64,000 nt of DNA from Volutella citrinella (Eukaryota; Ascomycota; Sordariomycetes; Hypocreales; Nectriaceae), in NCBI GenBank assembly GCA_034401135.1, contig JAWZSP010000001.1, positions 1,240,001 through 1,304,000 of the forward strand. Reading direction: 5' to 3'. Shown in pieces: positions 45,888-57,459 of the stretch. The notes under the pieces are model-generated. The model was not told the DNA's origin. It ran no database searches and saw only the letters and a program-made list of their open reading frames with translations. The position numbers were made by a program, and so were the translations under genes. Each line of letters opens with the position of its first letter. Positions within the stretch are counted from its first letter, which is position 1.

Positions 45888-48800
45888 GGCGGGCGGGGGG
45901 GGGTCAGCTGTGAATCGAGAGCTGGTAGGCAGCAAGAGCTACGGCGGCGGCTGGCTTAGCACGTGTGAGCTTGTCGGGTCGAGCCTTTGATGGAGGGATG
46001 GCATGGCTTCGCGGGACGGCGGCATCAAAAAGGTGGTGTCGAGGAAGCGCTGGCGGGCAGAGGAGTCAGAGATGCTATGATTCATAGCGGGGCAACAAGG
46101 TGGAGTGGAGCCCCGGGGATCTGAGTCAGGGCATCAAAGTTTCAAGCTATAGGGTAGGCCTGTGCCGTAGCCAATGATGAGACTGCCAAGGCCAGACGGA
46201 GAAATGTAATGATGGTGATGGGTCCGAGAAGAGCGCCTGCTGACCCAGAGGTAAAAATGTATGGCCATCACTGCTTCCCGTTGGCGGTCGTTGAGGGGTA
46301 AGAGGACTGGGTTTGGATGCCCAAGCTGTCTCCCAATGGCAATGTGCGAAACGATATCTCGAACCCTGGATGATGCTGGTCAAAGAATCCCTCCACCCAA
46401 TTGCTGGGTAGCGATGTCTCCTTGTCTCTACGGACTTTTGTTTGACGGTCCATCCACCCTACACCAAGACAACATCTACGTCGACGGTGGAATGCAGATG
46501 ACATACTACATAACACATTAGGCCTCACAACCGGGACAGGTTCATGGTGGGACTAGCACGCGTTGACAACACTGCCTTACCAATGGCAACTGTCCACAGT
46601 CAAGGTTGGCGGTAAAGGAGGGGCTCGGAGCCTTTTGCAACAGACCGTCCGGCCATAAGTGAGGCACGGACATGAATCGGCCACAGGCCATGCAGCGTGA
46701 GCGTGTGGGTGTGGACGGATGGCTGTACTCTGTAAGTCTGCACACCAATTCCTGGATTTCGCGCAGATGGCCGTGTCTACTACTAAGTTAGTAGTATTGA
46801 GTGATGGATGCGACATCAGACGATACGGCGTCACTAAGTTGGCCCGGCGCCGGGAGTGTGGGTGGGTCGCCTCTGGCGGCGCCGCGAGTGCAGGGGGAGG
46901 CTAGCGGTAGCTTCCAGGCTAACAGGCTCATGGAGGGCGGGCCCACGGCGCGGTGGAAACCCGCCTCGTGCGGCCTGCAGCCATCTGCTCGTCCAGGCGG
47001 CTAGGGCAATCTAGAAGTCTCCTAGTGCTGAGGATACGTAAGGGGGCTATTATCCATTCAATACTCACATCATTGACACCGTCAAGCGTCCAGTCTAACG
47101 TGTTGCCCGGCTTGTTTGCCTCTGCGTGTCAATGGGGGTTCCCTCTGGCGGGCTATTTTCCCCAATGCTGCTTGCCTCGTCTCCGTCGCCATGTACGTAA
47201 GACCGTCACCTAATATGCAGGTGCGTGTAAGCGGACTGGATGGGAGAAGGGCGGTCGGAATCCGCTCTTCAGCCTTCAGGGGGTACAAGACTAGGTTGCA
47301 TGTACATAATATCATGTCTCAGCCCACGTTCGGCCTAAGCTGCTATGGCTCTCAAAGTCTCATTCCCCATCACCAACGGGCCGGTGACTGATGTGCATGG
47401 CCAAAGCTACTCCTACTCGTGCAAGGCAAGTAACCGGTCATGTATATCGGGCTGAAAGGCCCGAAGCAGGCAGCATCGCCGCTCGATCGAGAACTTGGCC
47501 CTCCATGACGTTGAGGGCATGCGTAGTCCGCCTAATACCCACCGCCACCCATTGAAGACGACTGGGGCTGGACATCGGATCGGGTGAGCGACGGCTGTCA
47601 TTCAATCATTCTCCGCAATTACGCTCAGAGATAGAGGCCAGGCCTCGTATGTACTACAAGCAAGCACAACCCATGTGAGGGAGCGCTTCTCCAACGATGG
47701 AGGGGACGAAGGGGGATGGGAATGAGGAGACGAGGGGAGTGGTGCGCACAACAAGAGGGAGGGATTTAAAAGTCATAGGGAATTGCCCAAAGAGGAATTG
47801 ATGCATCAATTGCACGCGCTGCGATTGGAAGAGTCGGCTCAATTACAAAATCGCCGCACGAGCCAAAAGTCGTATCGATTGCCATGGGCGACGACGGTTA
47901 TGCCGCTCGAGGGGCCCCAAAACAGCCCAAGCACCCAGATGGGCCCAGCAAAAGGCACAACAGACGGGTCCTCCTGGGCTCCTCCATCACTCAGGTCAGG
48001 CCCGCGAGATGATCCGGCCCACTGTCATCTGCGACGTGGGTACGTACCGCCCTTGCCTGACTGGTGCCATTTGGGGCAATTGGAGACCGTGGAGACCCTT
48101 GGCCCAGTCGCCTCCGAAAAAAGATTTCAGGGTCCCTCGTAGCACAGAGAAGCACGGAGCACCCAAAGAGTCTGGTCTGAGAGCCTGGGGAGCAATGGAC
48201 AGGGTGACGAGAGCAGACCGCTCGCTATTTGTTTCCTGCCCTTGCGGTGTGACCCCCCCTCCTCTGGCAGAAAAAAGGGCGCGGGTGAGGCGGGAGGACG
48301 AGGCACCACCGACCCGAACCAGAAAAATCTTCGATGGGCCCCGGCCCCAGAGGCTCCGTCTGTGGTGAGGCTACGGGTGACGGCGCTGTCGATACAAGTG
48401 TCTCTTTGCTCTGCGATCCGCGCCACGCCGCGCAGACTTCACGGAGACCTCGGCTCGGGCGTGGCCCCGTTTGCGTGGTCGTTTGGTAACTGGTTTGCCT
48501 GCACCGGGTCTGAGTCTCACCCACCGCTGCCGCGACGGTGCGTGTGTGAGAGGGTGTGAGGCCCGAGTGGGTGTAAGAGGTGGCAGGAAGTGGTTCAAGG
48601 TCGTCCAGGGAGCTTGACAGCCAAGTCGAAGTCGTCGAGAAGCGCCTGAAACAGGGCGACCCTTGGACGCTGGCGCCCCCTCCCTCCCTCATCGAGCAAC
48701 AAGAGCTTGCATTTCAGGCGGGCAGCTGCCCCCCTTTCCCTTCGCAACTGCCCATGGCGACCACCGCGCAGCCACTGACTGACTTGAATGAGGCGCCGTG

Positions 48801-49839
48801 ATTGTTATTGATGCGCCGCCCATGGCCCATCCCTGCGATGGGCTCCGTCACAGACTGGTGCTGCCTGAGGCGCGCGTGCTCTTTGCCTGCATCTGCAACT
48901 TGGCGGGTCTTGGGGCCGTGGGCTAGCCTGTCGAAGTGCTTCATCACTTTTTTTTTTCCCTCCTCTGGTCGTCCTCGAACTGCGACCGACAACAAGTGCG
49001 CTACTTGGAGCCGCCTTCCCAGCTGCTACTCCGTAAATGTACCTACCATGACTGGGATTCATGGATTTTCCCAGATGCCCAGGCGCATGCCCCACTAATT
49101 GCTAGTGCGCCCCACTCCCGGCAGCCAGTGCACGCCAGTCCCAGCCAATGGCGGCGGACAGAAACGAAAAAAATGTTCAAAGCTCTCGTGCTTCTTGCCT
49201 TCTCATCAGCCTGGGGGCTGAATGCCACCTACTTTTTGGCTTTCGGCTCACTGGGCTCACTCCCAGTCGACCACCCTTCCCACGCCTGGCTTCCTTTTCC
49301 CTGGCAGGTTGCTGGGGGTGGTTCCTGCTTGCCTTGTCCCAGCATGCAAGCCAGCCCACTCCAGCCCACCCGCGAGCCAGCCAGCTTCGCTGTATTCATT
49401 GCCTGAGCTTTTCAGTTGGCCTTCCCCGGTCCGCCAACTCCCACTCCCTTCCACACCCCCCCGGCCACCCTCCTTCCCCCCCAGTCTCTGCTTCCTCGTC
49501 GTCGCCTTCGCCGCCTTCCTCCCTCCCTTCCCTTGACCTGGCTTTAGACCGCTATCTCATTCCCTCAATTTACGTCCCGCAAACAACAAACAGTCTTCCC
49601 CTCTGGCGCCTCCAGTCCATTCATCGAATTACATCTTCATCTTCAGCATAGACCTCCCGTGGCATCGCATCGCAAAGCTTCGTCTACTCTCCGGCAGAGC
49701 CAATCCTCTCCCTACTCTCCCTCCATCCCTCCGGAGTCTCGGTACCCGACCTATGGATATCAGCCTCCCCTCGCCTCGCAAATAAACACGCAACCAAACA
49801 CCACCGAAACCTCAGCCTCCCTTTACTACCATCGTCGCA
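45888..49839. other. Long gene-poor divergent region
   Basis: Nearly 4 kb without a supportable gene between PhzF and the Gds1-like gene. Open frames here are short or GC-driven and show no family motif. A T10 run lies at 48948-48957. From about 49,250 to 49,780 the plus strand is strongly CT-rich, consistent with a promoter and long leader of the downstream gene. No tRNA or known small RNA was recognised. Confidence 0.4.
49400..49839 (+). promoter_or_regulatory. CT-rich promoter/leader of the Gds1-like gene
   Basis: The plus strand is dominated by C and T tracts (for example CCCCCCCGGCCACCCTCCTT near 49,457), ending about 200 bases before the ATG at 49840. Such tracts usually mark the transcription start zone in filamentous ascomycetes. 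The exact start cannot be placed from sequence. Confidence 0.4.
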
Positions 49840-51080
49840 ATGCCTTACAACACTCGACGCAAGTCTCTCTCGCTGCCAAGCTTGGGTATTCATGTCCCCA
49901 TGACACACGCCGCTCGAGCTGCCGCCGCCGCCGCCTCCAAGGCTTCCGCCCGCCTGGCTGCTGCCTCCAGTGCTCCTGCGTCGCCACCGACTTCAGGCTC
50001 CGAGTCTGCCGAAGCCCACCCCAGCAAACGACAAAAGCGATCGCACAGCAACGATGTTGCGATTGAGCAGACGCCACCCCCATCACCCGAGCCGGACTCG
50101 AGCGTCGAGATGGCCGATGCCTCCCGTTCCCGTAAGATCGACCTCGAGGGTATCAACGATGACATCGTCGAGGCCGTAATTCTACAGCTACAGTCGACGG
50201 CCAACCGCCCTCATCTCATCAAGGAACTCGCGACCGTACTGGCCCAGCGCCTCAGCTCTGTGCAACAGTAAGCCCCTCCACGTCCCTTCTCTGCTCGTCC
50301 CATTCCCTTGGATATGTTGAGCGCTAACATCAATGCTGCAGTTCGGCCAATCCCTGTGCCATCATTTCGTCACGCTTGGCTTCCTACATGAAGCGAACTT
50401 GTTGGAGCGCACTGGCCCCCTGCCCTCTTGCTAAGGAGCTAGAGGCAGTTCACCCCCGGCGCACTTATTACTTCCTCACCACCTGCTCGCGCCAGCCAAT
50501 CCCCGAGTCCAACTCCATCATGCAGTCACGGGAATCCATCGTGACACCTTCAGTCTCGTTGACCGATGATTCTGGCTCCGACGATGTGGATGCGCGACGA
50601 CGCGAGTTGAGTCCGTCTCCAGAAGTGGATCTCTCACCCCATCAGTTTGAGGATTGCGACGGTGATTACAACATGCCGGCGACTCCCATTGGCTCCCTAC
50701 CCTCCCACCGCCAGCAAATCCCCCACCGCCGCGATACCCGCCACAACTCACCTCCTCTGGAAAAAGATGAGCGTGAGTTCACTCAGACCGCTGATGGGCT
50801 CCAAAAGCGCAAGCTAAACGAGGAGGTTCCAGCCTCGGATAGTGCTGAGTATGGCTACCGTGGCGATGATTTCTGGTTTGGTGAGCACCGCATGTTTGGA
50901 TCAGCAATTCTTATGACCAGCCCTTCAATGAAGCCCACTGGCACGTCATGGACTATGACCGGCGCTCGAAAAGAGGATGAGAACGACAGCTGGCTCAAAC
51001 TCAACAAACTCATGGAATGGGATCAGGGCGCCGAGAGCATCGAGATTGATGAGCTCGACGGCCTGCTGGATGCTTGCTGA
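49840..51080 (+). CDS. Gds1-like winged-helix nuclear protein
   Basis: Two exons, 49840-50267 and 50342-51080; 388 residues. It starts MPYNTRRKSLSLPSLGIHVP, then has an Ala-rich stretch (THAARAAAAAASKASARLAA) and a basic KRQKRSH patch that could be a nuclear localisation signal. The conserved domain (about 105-190) reads INDDIVEAVILQLQSTANRP, AIISSRLASYMKRTCWSALA and HPRRTYYFLTT; it resembles the putative Gds1 winged-helix domain and crosses the exon junction. The C-terminal half is acidic and low in complexity (WFGEHRMFGS, GAESIEIDELDGLL). Yeast GDS1 is linked genetically to mitochondrial function and glycerol growth; a DNA-binding role is inferred from the fold only. The gene is convergent with the OMS1-like gene. 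Confidence 0.8.
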
Positions 51081-51534
51081 GCACATCCCACACACGAATC
51101 GGCATGCTGAGAGGAAGGAACAGGGGACGACCGTAACGACTCTTCGCCACGTCTGCGACGGCGAACATATGATACGAACTTAATTTGAACCATTGCATGG
51201 CGTGGATTGTAGAACTACATGTACATATAGATCTCTTGGTTTTTGTCTTGTTTGTTTTATCGGTTGGGGTTGGTGGTGTATGAGGCAAAACGGGACTGGG
51301 AAGCGCCCGAGGTTGATTTTTTGATGCTTTTATATGCTGCGGAGAATGAAGGGTTGTCCGAAAAAAAGGAAATGCCACTCAGATTGAGCTGTCTAAGGCT
51401 TTTGATAATACTGTACATACTATTCTTCTATACACGCTCTTCTCTATTCCGATTTCGTACAATTGTTTGCTTGGTTCATTAGATCATACACTGGTTCCAG
51501 CTTGGCGGAACCTGTAGGACGGACACCAGCTGTT
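51081..51534. other. Convergent intergenic region
   Basis: About 0.45 kb between two stop codons; AT-rich 3' UTR-like sequence with TTTTTGATGC and TATATG patches. No gene. Confidence 0.5.
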
Positions 51535-52805
51535 TTACTCCGTTGGCGCAGTGACCTTGAGCTCAATCCAGAGCAACGTACCCATTTGGAGAATATTCGG
51601 GCGCTCGACCTTGACCACCTCCAATCCTGGAGTCTTCCGAGCGGCTTCCTCAACAAGCGCTTGGATGTCACGGTTCCACCAGCAGCCATACTTTTCGAAG
51701 TGTTTATCGGCATTCTTGTCGAGCAAGCCATTGACGATGCCGTACCATCCTTTGCCGTGCTCAAGGAGAATAATTCGACCGGTCTCGGGCCTGATCGCCT
51801 GGGCGAGATTCGATAAGACGGCGACTGGGTCAGACACGGAGCAGAGGCCAAAGGTCTGGACGATGGTGTCGTACTTTGCCGCAGCTATCGGAGGAGCGGG
51901 TAACGGCCGATGGGCGTCGGAGTTCACGAGGCGCATGCGATCATCGAGGAAGGTCAGTTGGCCGCCGGTGTTGTCGGCCATTGTGGAAGCGCGGACAATG
52001 GGCGCAGACGAGGCCATTGGAGGGACCGTCTTCACAAGGCGGCGGCGGGCCACATCGAGCATATCGACGGAGATGTCGAGGCCGGTAAAGGACGTGATGC
52101 CTCGGGGTAGCGCTCGCGGCTCCCTGCTCTTGGGAAGCTGGTCGCCATCATCGGAGTCGTCGAGATAGTCCCAGTTGTAATATTGGAGATTCCGGCCCGT
52201 CCCCATTGCCAGTTCCAAGACGTGGCCGGTCGAGCGCTCAGCCAGTCGCTTGCGTAACTTGGTGACGCCCATCCACCACTCGGGCAAGTCGAGCTCCTTA
52301 TCGAATTCCTCGGCGTTGTCGCCAGTCATGGCAGGCGGTCGGCCGGTGGGGGTCGTGTGTTCGCATTGCGAATTGGCGCAGGGGCAAGACTTCAAGGACG
52401 CGGTGAGGGTGCCGACAATGTAGAAACCCAGGGCGCCGGCTACAATGGCGGCTCCAGAGAGGGGCAGCCAAGAGGATCGCCACACATCGAGGAGGGTCTG
52501 TTGGGAGGATGACGAGGAGGACGACGAGGAAGAAGACGACGGCGTGGCGAGTGAGGGAGAAGTCTGGGAGGGTTTTCTGCGGAGGGGCAGCGATGTGAGC
52601 GAAATGTCGCGGCTGGGGCACCTGGATGGACGAGGCCATGCACGGCAGGAGAGACCTACGGCTTGTAAGGCCGGACGACCTTGGGCAGCGGCTTTTTAGG
52701 CACTGGGACTCGCGGAGCCTGTCGAGGGGCCCGGATAACGGTGCTGGCGAGGCGGCATTGGGGGCGAGCTTGGGCGATGAAGCCGCGGGACAAGGCAGAA
52801 ATCAT
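51535..52805 (-). CDS. OMS1: Mitochondrial methyltransferase, OMS1-like
   Basis: Two exons, 52805-52660 and 52576-51535; 395 residues. The first exon encodes an Arg-rich, acid-free start (MISALSRGFIAQARPQCRLA) typical of a mitochondrial presequence. Splicing CC|GTAGGT ... CTCCGCAG|AAAACC gives RPYKP-KPSQTSPS, then eleven consecutive Ser. A membrane segment (LSGAAIVAGALGFYIVGTL, about residues 85-105) follows. The class I methyltransferase domain has motif I ELAMGTGRNLQYY, FTGLDISVDMLDVAR, YDTIVQTFGLCSV and ILLEHGKGWYG. Yeast Oms1 is an inner-membrane methyltransferase-like protein that suppresses oxa1 defects. Without the intron the frame has no sensible Met (upstream in-frame TAA), so the two-exon model is preferred. 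The gene is divergent from the IMPACT-family gene. Confidence 0.88.
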
Positions 52806-53260
52806 TGGTGTTCATGAGGGCCTTTTCCCCTCGCTTTGGCGGGCAACAGCAGGAGTTGCTGCGTCGTGGGGCGTTGGGTTTGGAGGGCCGAGGCTGAGAC
52901 GGAGGTGCAAAGGATGCTCGGCGTCCGGGGAATGGCAGCTCGTCTCGGCTGCAGTTCTGTCACATCGATCTGGAAATCTTGAAGTTCGATTTGCTTTCCG
53001 GGGCTGCGGGACGGGGCCAAGCCGGATCGGAAAAGTGGGACCTGCCAGGGCCAGAGCATCTCAGCTCCAACCACGAAGCTACCACCACTCAGTACCTCAA
53101 CGTGCACGAGGGGTCGTGAATCCAGTCACCCAACTTGACTTTTGCAACATCCGATCGTGCCACCAACCTTTGGCCGCCGGTTTTCACACACAGCGACCTC
53201 TAGCCGAACGGCTGCGATATCAACGACTGCAGAATTTTTGTTCCAATCCCACAGCGCGCC
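52806..53260. promoter_or_regulatory. Divergent promoter region OMS1 / IMPACT-family gene
   Basis: About 0.45 kb between divergent starts; carries both promoters. A long plus-strand open frame crossing it is antisense to OMS1 exon 1 and is not a gene. Confidence 0.45.
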
Positions 53261-54863
53261 ATGGCAAGCCAGAACGATCTCCAGGAGCTGCTCCGCATGC
53301 TCACAGCACGCAAGATGTCCATGATGGCTGCCATGGGCCAGGTCAAGGCCCTACAAGCCAAAAATCTCCGGAGGTCAGCACCCTGAAATTGCACTCGATC
53401 TCTGTCCGCCACATGGTATCCGGCTGACGTGCATCCCCCGCGCCAGCATTGCGCAGATCGCCGATGCGCCGCTTGCAACTGTCGAGGAAGCCTTCGGCGG
53501 GGATGCCAAAGCTGCCAAAAGCTTACACACGGCGTGCAAGAACCACGGCAAAAAGCCCGGGAAGCGGGGTGTCCAAGACGACCCTTCGGGTTCATCGCAA
53601 GCTGCAGCAAAGAAGCCTAGGCTGGAGCCGCACCGGCAGGACCTGGACTATAATGCCATGACTTCGGACGAATTGGAGACGGCCTTGGATCTGCCGTTGG
53701 AAGAGGATGAAGAGACTATTCGTGCGACCGTGGTTGAGACGAACCGAGCGCCCCTAGTCCTCGCATTTGCTGTTGAGCTGCTCCGTATCACCATGCCTGA
53801 GCAACCCCCGAGCAGCAGGCTCAGCCTGGCCCAGGGAGTTGTGAGCATGAACTCACGCTCCAAGGCCATCAGCATTGGTATCGAGAAGGCGGCTCCTGGG
53901 AGTGACGGCCAAATTCCGGCGGGACAACCAAAAGTTACGGTTCTGACCCGTCAAGTCCCCGTCCTCAAACGAGGTGGCTATTCGTGGTCAGGCTCAGAGC
54001 AGAACGCATCCACCCAGCAGTCGACGACATCGTCAGCGACGCTTCAGAATAGCCAACCACCGGCGCGAATATGGTCAACGAGTCAAAAGCTTCCTTCCAG
54101 AGGCTCAGTGTTCATCGCCCACGCCGCCAAATTATCTTCTCAAGGTGGGCGCTCGGCCCTCATCAAAACACTCATGTCAGACAAGCCTGAACTGGAGACG
54201 GCGACACACAACGCCTGGGCGGCACGGACGAGCTATGGCAACTCGCCACTCAAACAAGAGTCTTCCTTTGACGATGGCGAATCGGGCTGCGGAGCCTTCA
54301 TGTTGCAACACATGCGTGACCTCAACATCTCCAACACGCTTATTGTCCTGACACGGTGGTATGGTGGTGTGATGTTAGGACCAGATAGATGGCGTCTGAT
54401 GCGCGAGTGTATCGACGACGCCCTTTCGGCTCAACAGCGCACCTCGACACTCGGCGGCGATGCTGTTTGGGCACTGGATACTCAGGACCAGCGGCCCTCG
54501 ACATCCATGGCAGGATTGGCCATCCATCGCCCCGAGGGGGCCCGGAACTATCTCCTCCGTTCTTTTGGTCCAGTTCCGCCAGCAGACGGTTCTGCGGCTA
54601 CCAAGAAGACGGTTAGTGCTGCGAGCCAGGAGCGGCAGGAGAATTTAGGTCGTCTTCTCGGGGCGCTGCGGCTGCTGTTTGCGAGCTGGGCGGGTGTACT
54701 GAGCCCTCAGGAACTGGACCGTCGGGCATGGGGTTGGTATATAACAGTCCGGCCGGATGTCGACGCGGGACCGTCCGGGTGGGGCGCTCGGGGGCCATTG
54801 AAGCTGGCGAGCATATTGGACCTGCGGCGCAAAGATGCCATCGCGCAAGAGCGCAAGGACTAA
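53261..54863 (+). CDS. IMPACT (UPF0029) family protein
   Basis: Two exons, 53261-53373 and 53447-54863 (AG|GTCAGC ... CGCCAG|C); 509 residues. The N-terminal 75 residues are helical (LQELLRMLTARKMSMMAAMG, then IAQIADAPLATVEEAFGG). A middle strand-rich part (APLVLAFAVELLRITMPEQP, SKAISIGIE, KVTVLTRQVPVLKRGGY) precedes the IMPACT domain at about 255-345 (SVFIAHAAKLSS, DGESGCGAFMLQHM, NTLIVLTRWYGGVMLGPDRW). A conserved C-terminal helix and strand follow (LLGALRLLFASWAGVLSPQE, RAWGWYITVRPD). IMPACT/Yih1 proteins inhibit Gcn2 by binding Gcn1, but those have an N-terminal RWD domain that I do not see here. A different role for this fungal subfamily is therefore possible. Confidence 0.82.
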
Positions 54864-56168
54864 TTGGAGTCTTTCCTAGAACAACAGATGACTGTCACGA
54901 TGCAATGAAAACGTATTTGCACCATACGACAGTGGAGGGGCAGTGTGGTTTCCCGTGGTCGTATGACTTTCCGGGTGGGCGGCCGCGCCGCATGGGTGCG
55001 AGGGGGAATACAGGGATCGCTCCCACCCCTTGAAGCCGGCAATTGCTTTGAGAGGGCGATGATTGGCAGTCATTAACTGATTTCCTGTGTGGTTACAGTC
55101 TGCTCAACAAGCACTGGGATTGCGCATGGTACTCGGCCAAGGATACCGGATTGAATCGGCCATGTGGCTGGCTCATGGCGGAATCAATGGCACTGTGTTC
55201 CCAGCCCATATTCTACCCCAACTCCACGGACTGTATTGGCGGGATCAATGAAGGATTGACGTCTTAAAACCGGGATCTTCCTTCTCGCCGCTGAAGATGA
55301 TCATTGCGCTGCCTGTGGCCGAAGAAGAGTTTCGCCGTCTTCCTTCGGTGCTATGCCACGTCACTCCGCGCCCGGGCTGGATTGCAAGCAAGGGACTGGG
55401 ATCGGTAGGGGAACTGTTGTCAGAGATGCCTCTCCGAACTTTTCTATCTTAGTAACACCATGAGAGGGTCTTTCAATGGGGCGCCGTATGCACCGATCCT
55501 ACTCCATTTCTTCAATGTAAAGGGTTCTGCACAATCCGATCAGAGAGCTGAGATAGCAAGACTTCGGGCTTCTTGATTGTAAGACTGCCAGCCATTCCAT
55601 TGGCATTATTCACATATTACACAATAATCCCCAGGGCCAATCCTTCGAGGGCCGAATTGGCTCGGAGCGGGCCACTGGGCTGCCGAACCTAATTCCATGA
55701 TATGGTACCTCTTTGTAACCCATCATCATCGCGATTCAAAGTCTGCAATCTGGTGTATCTATTGACTACCCAACGGCACTCTATGGCATGGACGTGACCC
55801 TCACTGAGGAGCTGAGCCTTTGGGCTATCCGAGTACTGTTGTCAATTGCGGCTGATGAAAGGAACTCTCTACGAGGCTGCGGGTATCCTGTTTCCTCTGG
55901 GCACTGGCGAACCTGCTATCTCAAACTGGAACAAGACACTCGATATCCCGATCTAGGAGATATTGGGGCGAATTGAGATGGCAAAAGAGAAAAAGGAAAG
56001 GAAGGGAGAGGGTACTATCTGAGTTGAAGCATGAATCAGTGGGTTGGATGGATATTTATGTGGTGTTGTCCTTGAGCATAAGTAGAGTATTGGTCTGCGG
56101 ACAAGGTTCGGGAAAGTTAGCGGGATTATTAGTCTGGAATAACACGACTTTACAATAAGAACCAATAA
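54864..56168. other. Intergenic region upstream of the tRNA
   Basis: About 1.3 kb. No ORF with recognisable content. It is AT-richer near 55,600-56,150. Confidence 0.45.
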
Positions 56169-56250
56169 GGCGCAGTGGCAGAGTGGTCTAATGCGTATGA
56201 CTAGAAATCATATCTCTTCGGAGTCGTCTGTTCGAATCAGGCCTGCGTCG
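56169..56250 (+). tRNA. tRNA-Ser(AGA)
   Basis: 82 nt without intron. The acceptor stem GGCGCAG pairs with CTGCGTC (56243-56249), with one G-T pair; base 56250 is the discriminator G. The D stem is GCA/TGC. The anticodon stem TATGA/TCATA encloses the loop CTAGAAA, so the anticodon is AGA, reading UCU (and UCC after inosine modification). A long class II variable arm (CTC-TTCG-GAG) and the T stem GTCTG/CAGGC with loop TTCGAAT complete the serine tRNA. The internal A and B boxes are the D-arm and GTTCGAAT. Confidence 0.96.
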
Positions 56251-56254
56251 GTTC

Positions 56255-56260
56255 TTTTTT
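56255..56260 (+). terminator. RNA polymerase III terminator of tRNA-Ser
   Basis: A T6 run begins four bases after the last base of the mature tRNA, the normal Pol III stop signal. Further T runs at 56275-56281 could act as backup. Confidence 0.85.
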
Positions 56261-57459
56261 GGCCAGATCCCGCATTTTTTTATGCGGAAATAGTGTTGCA
56301 TGAAGATGCAGGCCGTTTGCGTTTCATCAGGGACTTCCTCCATTTTTTCTGGGTTGTAAGTGCAACTGGCTGTTCATTCTCATCCCCTCTCATCCCCTCT
56401 CCTTCACATCCACATGTCCGTAGTTCCTGTTACCTGTAGCGACCGTGTTACACGAGTAAATATTTGTGTGGGAACAAACACCACGAGTTGCGGGTGGTTG
56501 TCCTCGGCGGCAACGCCTTGAACTCGACTCGGCGCATCTGTTGTGCACGGGGCGCTGTGAGAAGCTGTTCAATGAGCGGTGGCGGACAGCTAATATTATG
56601 TTTATATGGTATGTCATAAACACATGAGATGTTGTTTACCTCCTTGACAAAGCTCGTGTCTCCTTTGCTGGCTGGTTCGCGTGTGTGCGGCGCTGTGGCC
56701 TCCGAGACGAGCCTAGTACGCGTTGTGTGTGTGGTGGTTCCGTGCCAGCGGATTCGCCAGTGGCCTCACGAGGCGCTTAGCGGTTCCCATTGCTCGGTGC
56801 GTCCTGTGGCATAGGGGGGTATGCAGGGCCAATGTTTTCCGGCGCAGTGGGGGAGCCAGCCAAAATAGGGCACAAAGTAAACAACGGGTCACCGTCACCG
56901 CCGTCGCAACGCCCTGTTCCGTCAGCCTCCAAGCATCATCAAAGCTTCCCTGCCCAGCTCTCTTCTGCTCTGCACCCCGCGACCCTGGTTGAGCTGCGTT
57001 GGCGAGAGTGCGATAGACCGCCCATACTAACCATTCCAGCACCGTTGCCACTCCCCATTTTTGTCGTTCCCTTCGACTACCGCGACCACGACGCGATCTA
57101 GGCCAAACCACGTTGTCCCGCGTCAGAAAAAGAACCCCGCCTTCGTGTCGACCGGCCGACACCCTTTTCTTTTCTCTGATCTGAACCACATTGACCAACC
57201 GGTCCGATCGACTGACTGACCGCCGGCCACATCTCACACCATACATTGGCCAAAATCTCACTTTGACTTTGACGACCACGAGACGACCGAGACAGGTGCT
57301 GTGGACTGCAGTGTTGCACCAAACCGCGGCCCTGGACAAGGCTGCTACCAACTCGACCTTGATCCAACTTTACATACGGCACTTCGACCTCGTCCGCATC
57401 CCTACCCCTGCCTTTTCTTTGCTTGATACCCGGCTGGCAACCCCGCGGCTCCCCCCAAA
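56261..57459. promoter_or_regulatory. Region upstream of CDK1
   Basis: About 1.2 kb between the tRNA and CDK1. CT- and CA-rich sequence in the last 350 bases suggests a long 5' leader. A minus-strand open frame (56,713-57,351) is Arg-rich shadow sequence. No gene is supported. Confidence 0.45.

Noticed and set aside
48225..48692. 155-codon minus-strand frame in the gene-poor region
   Set aside because: No family resemblance and many overlapping frames of similar length on both strands.
45888..49839. Search for tRNA, 5S rRNA, U6 or SRP RNA in the gene-poor region
   Set aside because: No cloverleaf or conserved core of these RNAs was seen.
52681..53427. 248-codon plus-strand frame
   Set aside because: It is antisense to OMS1 exon 1 and overlaps the start of the IMPACT-family gene in another frame.
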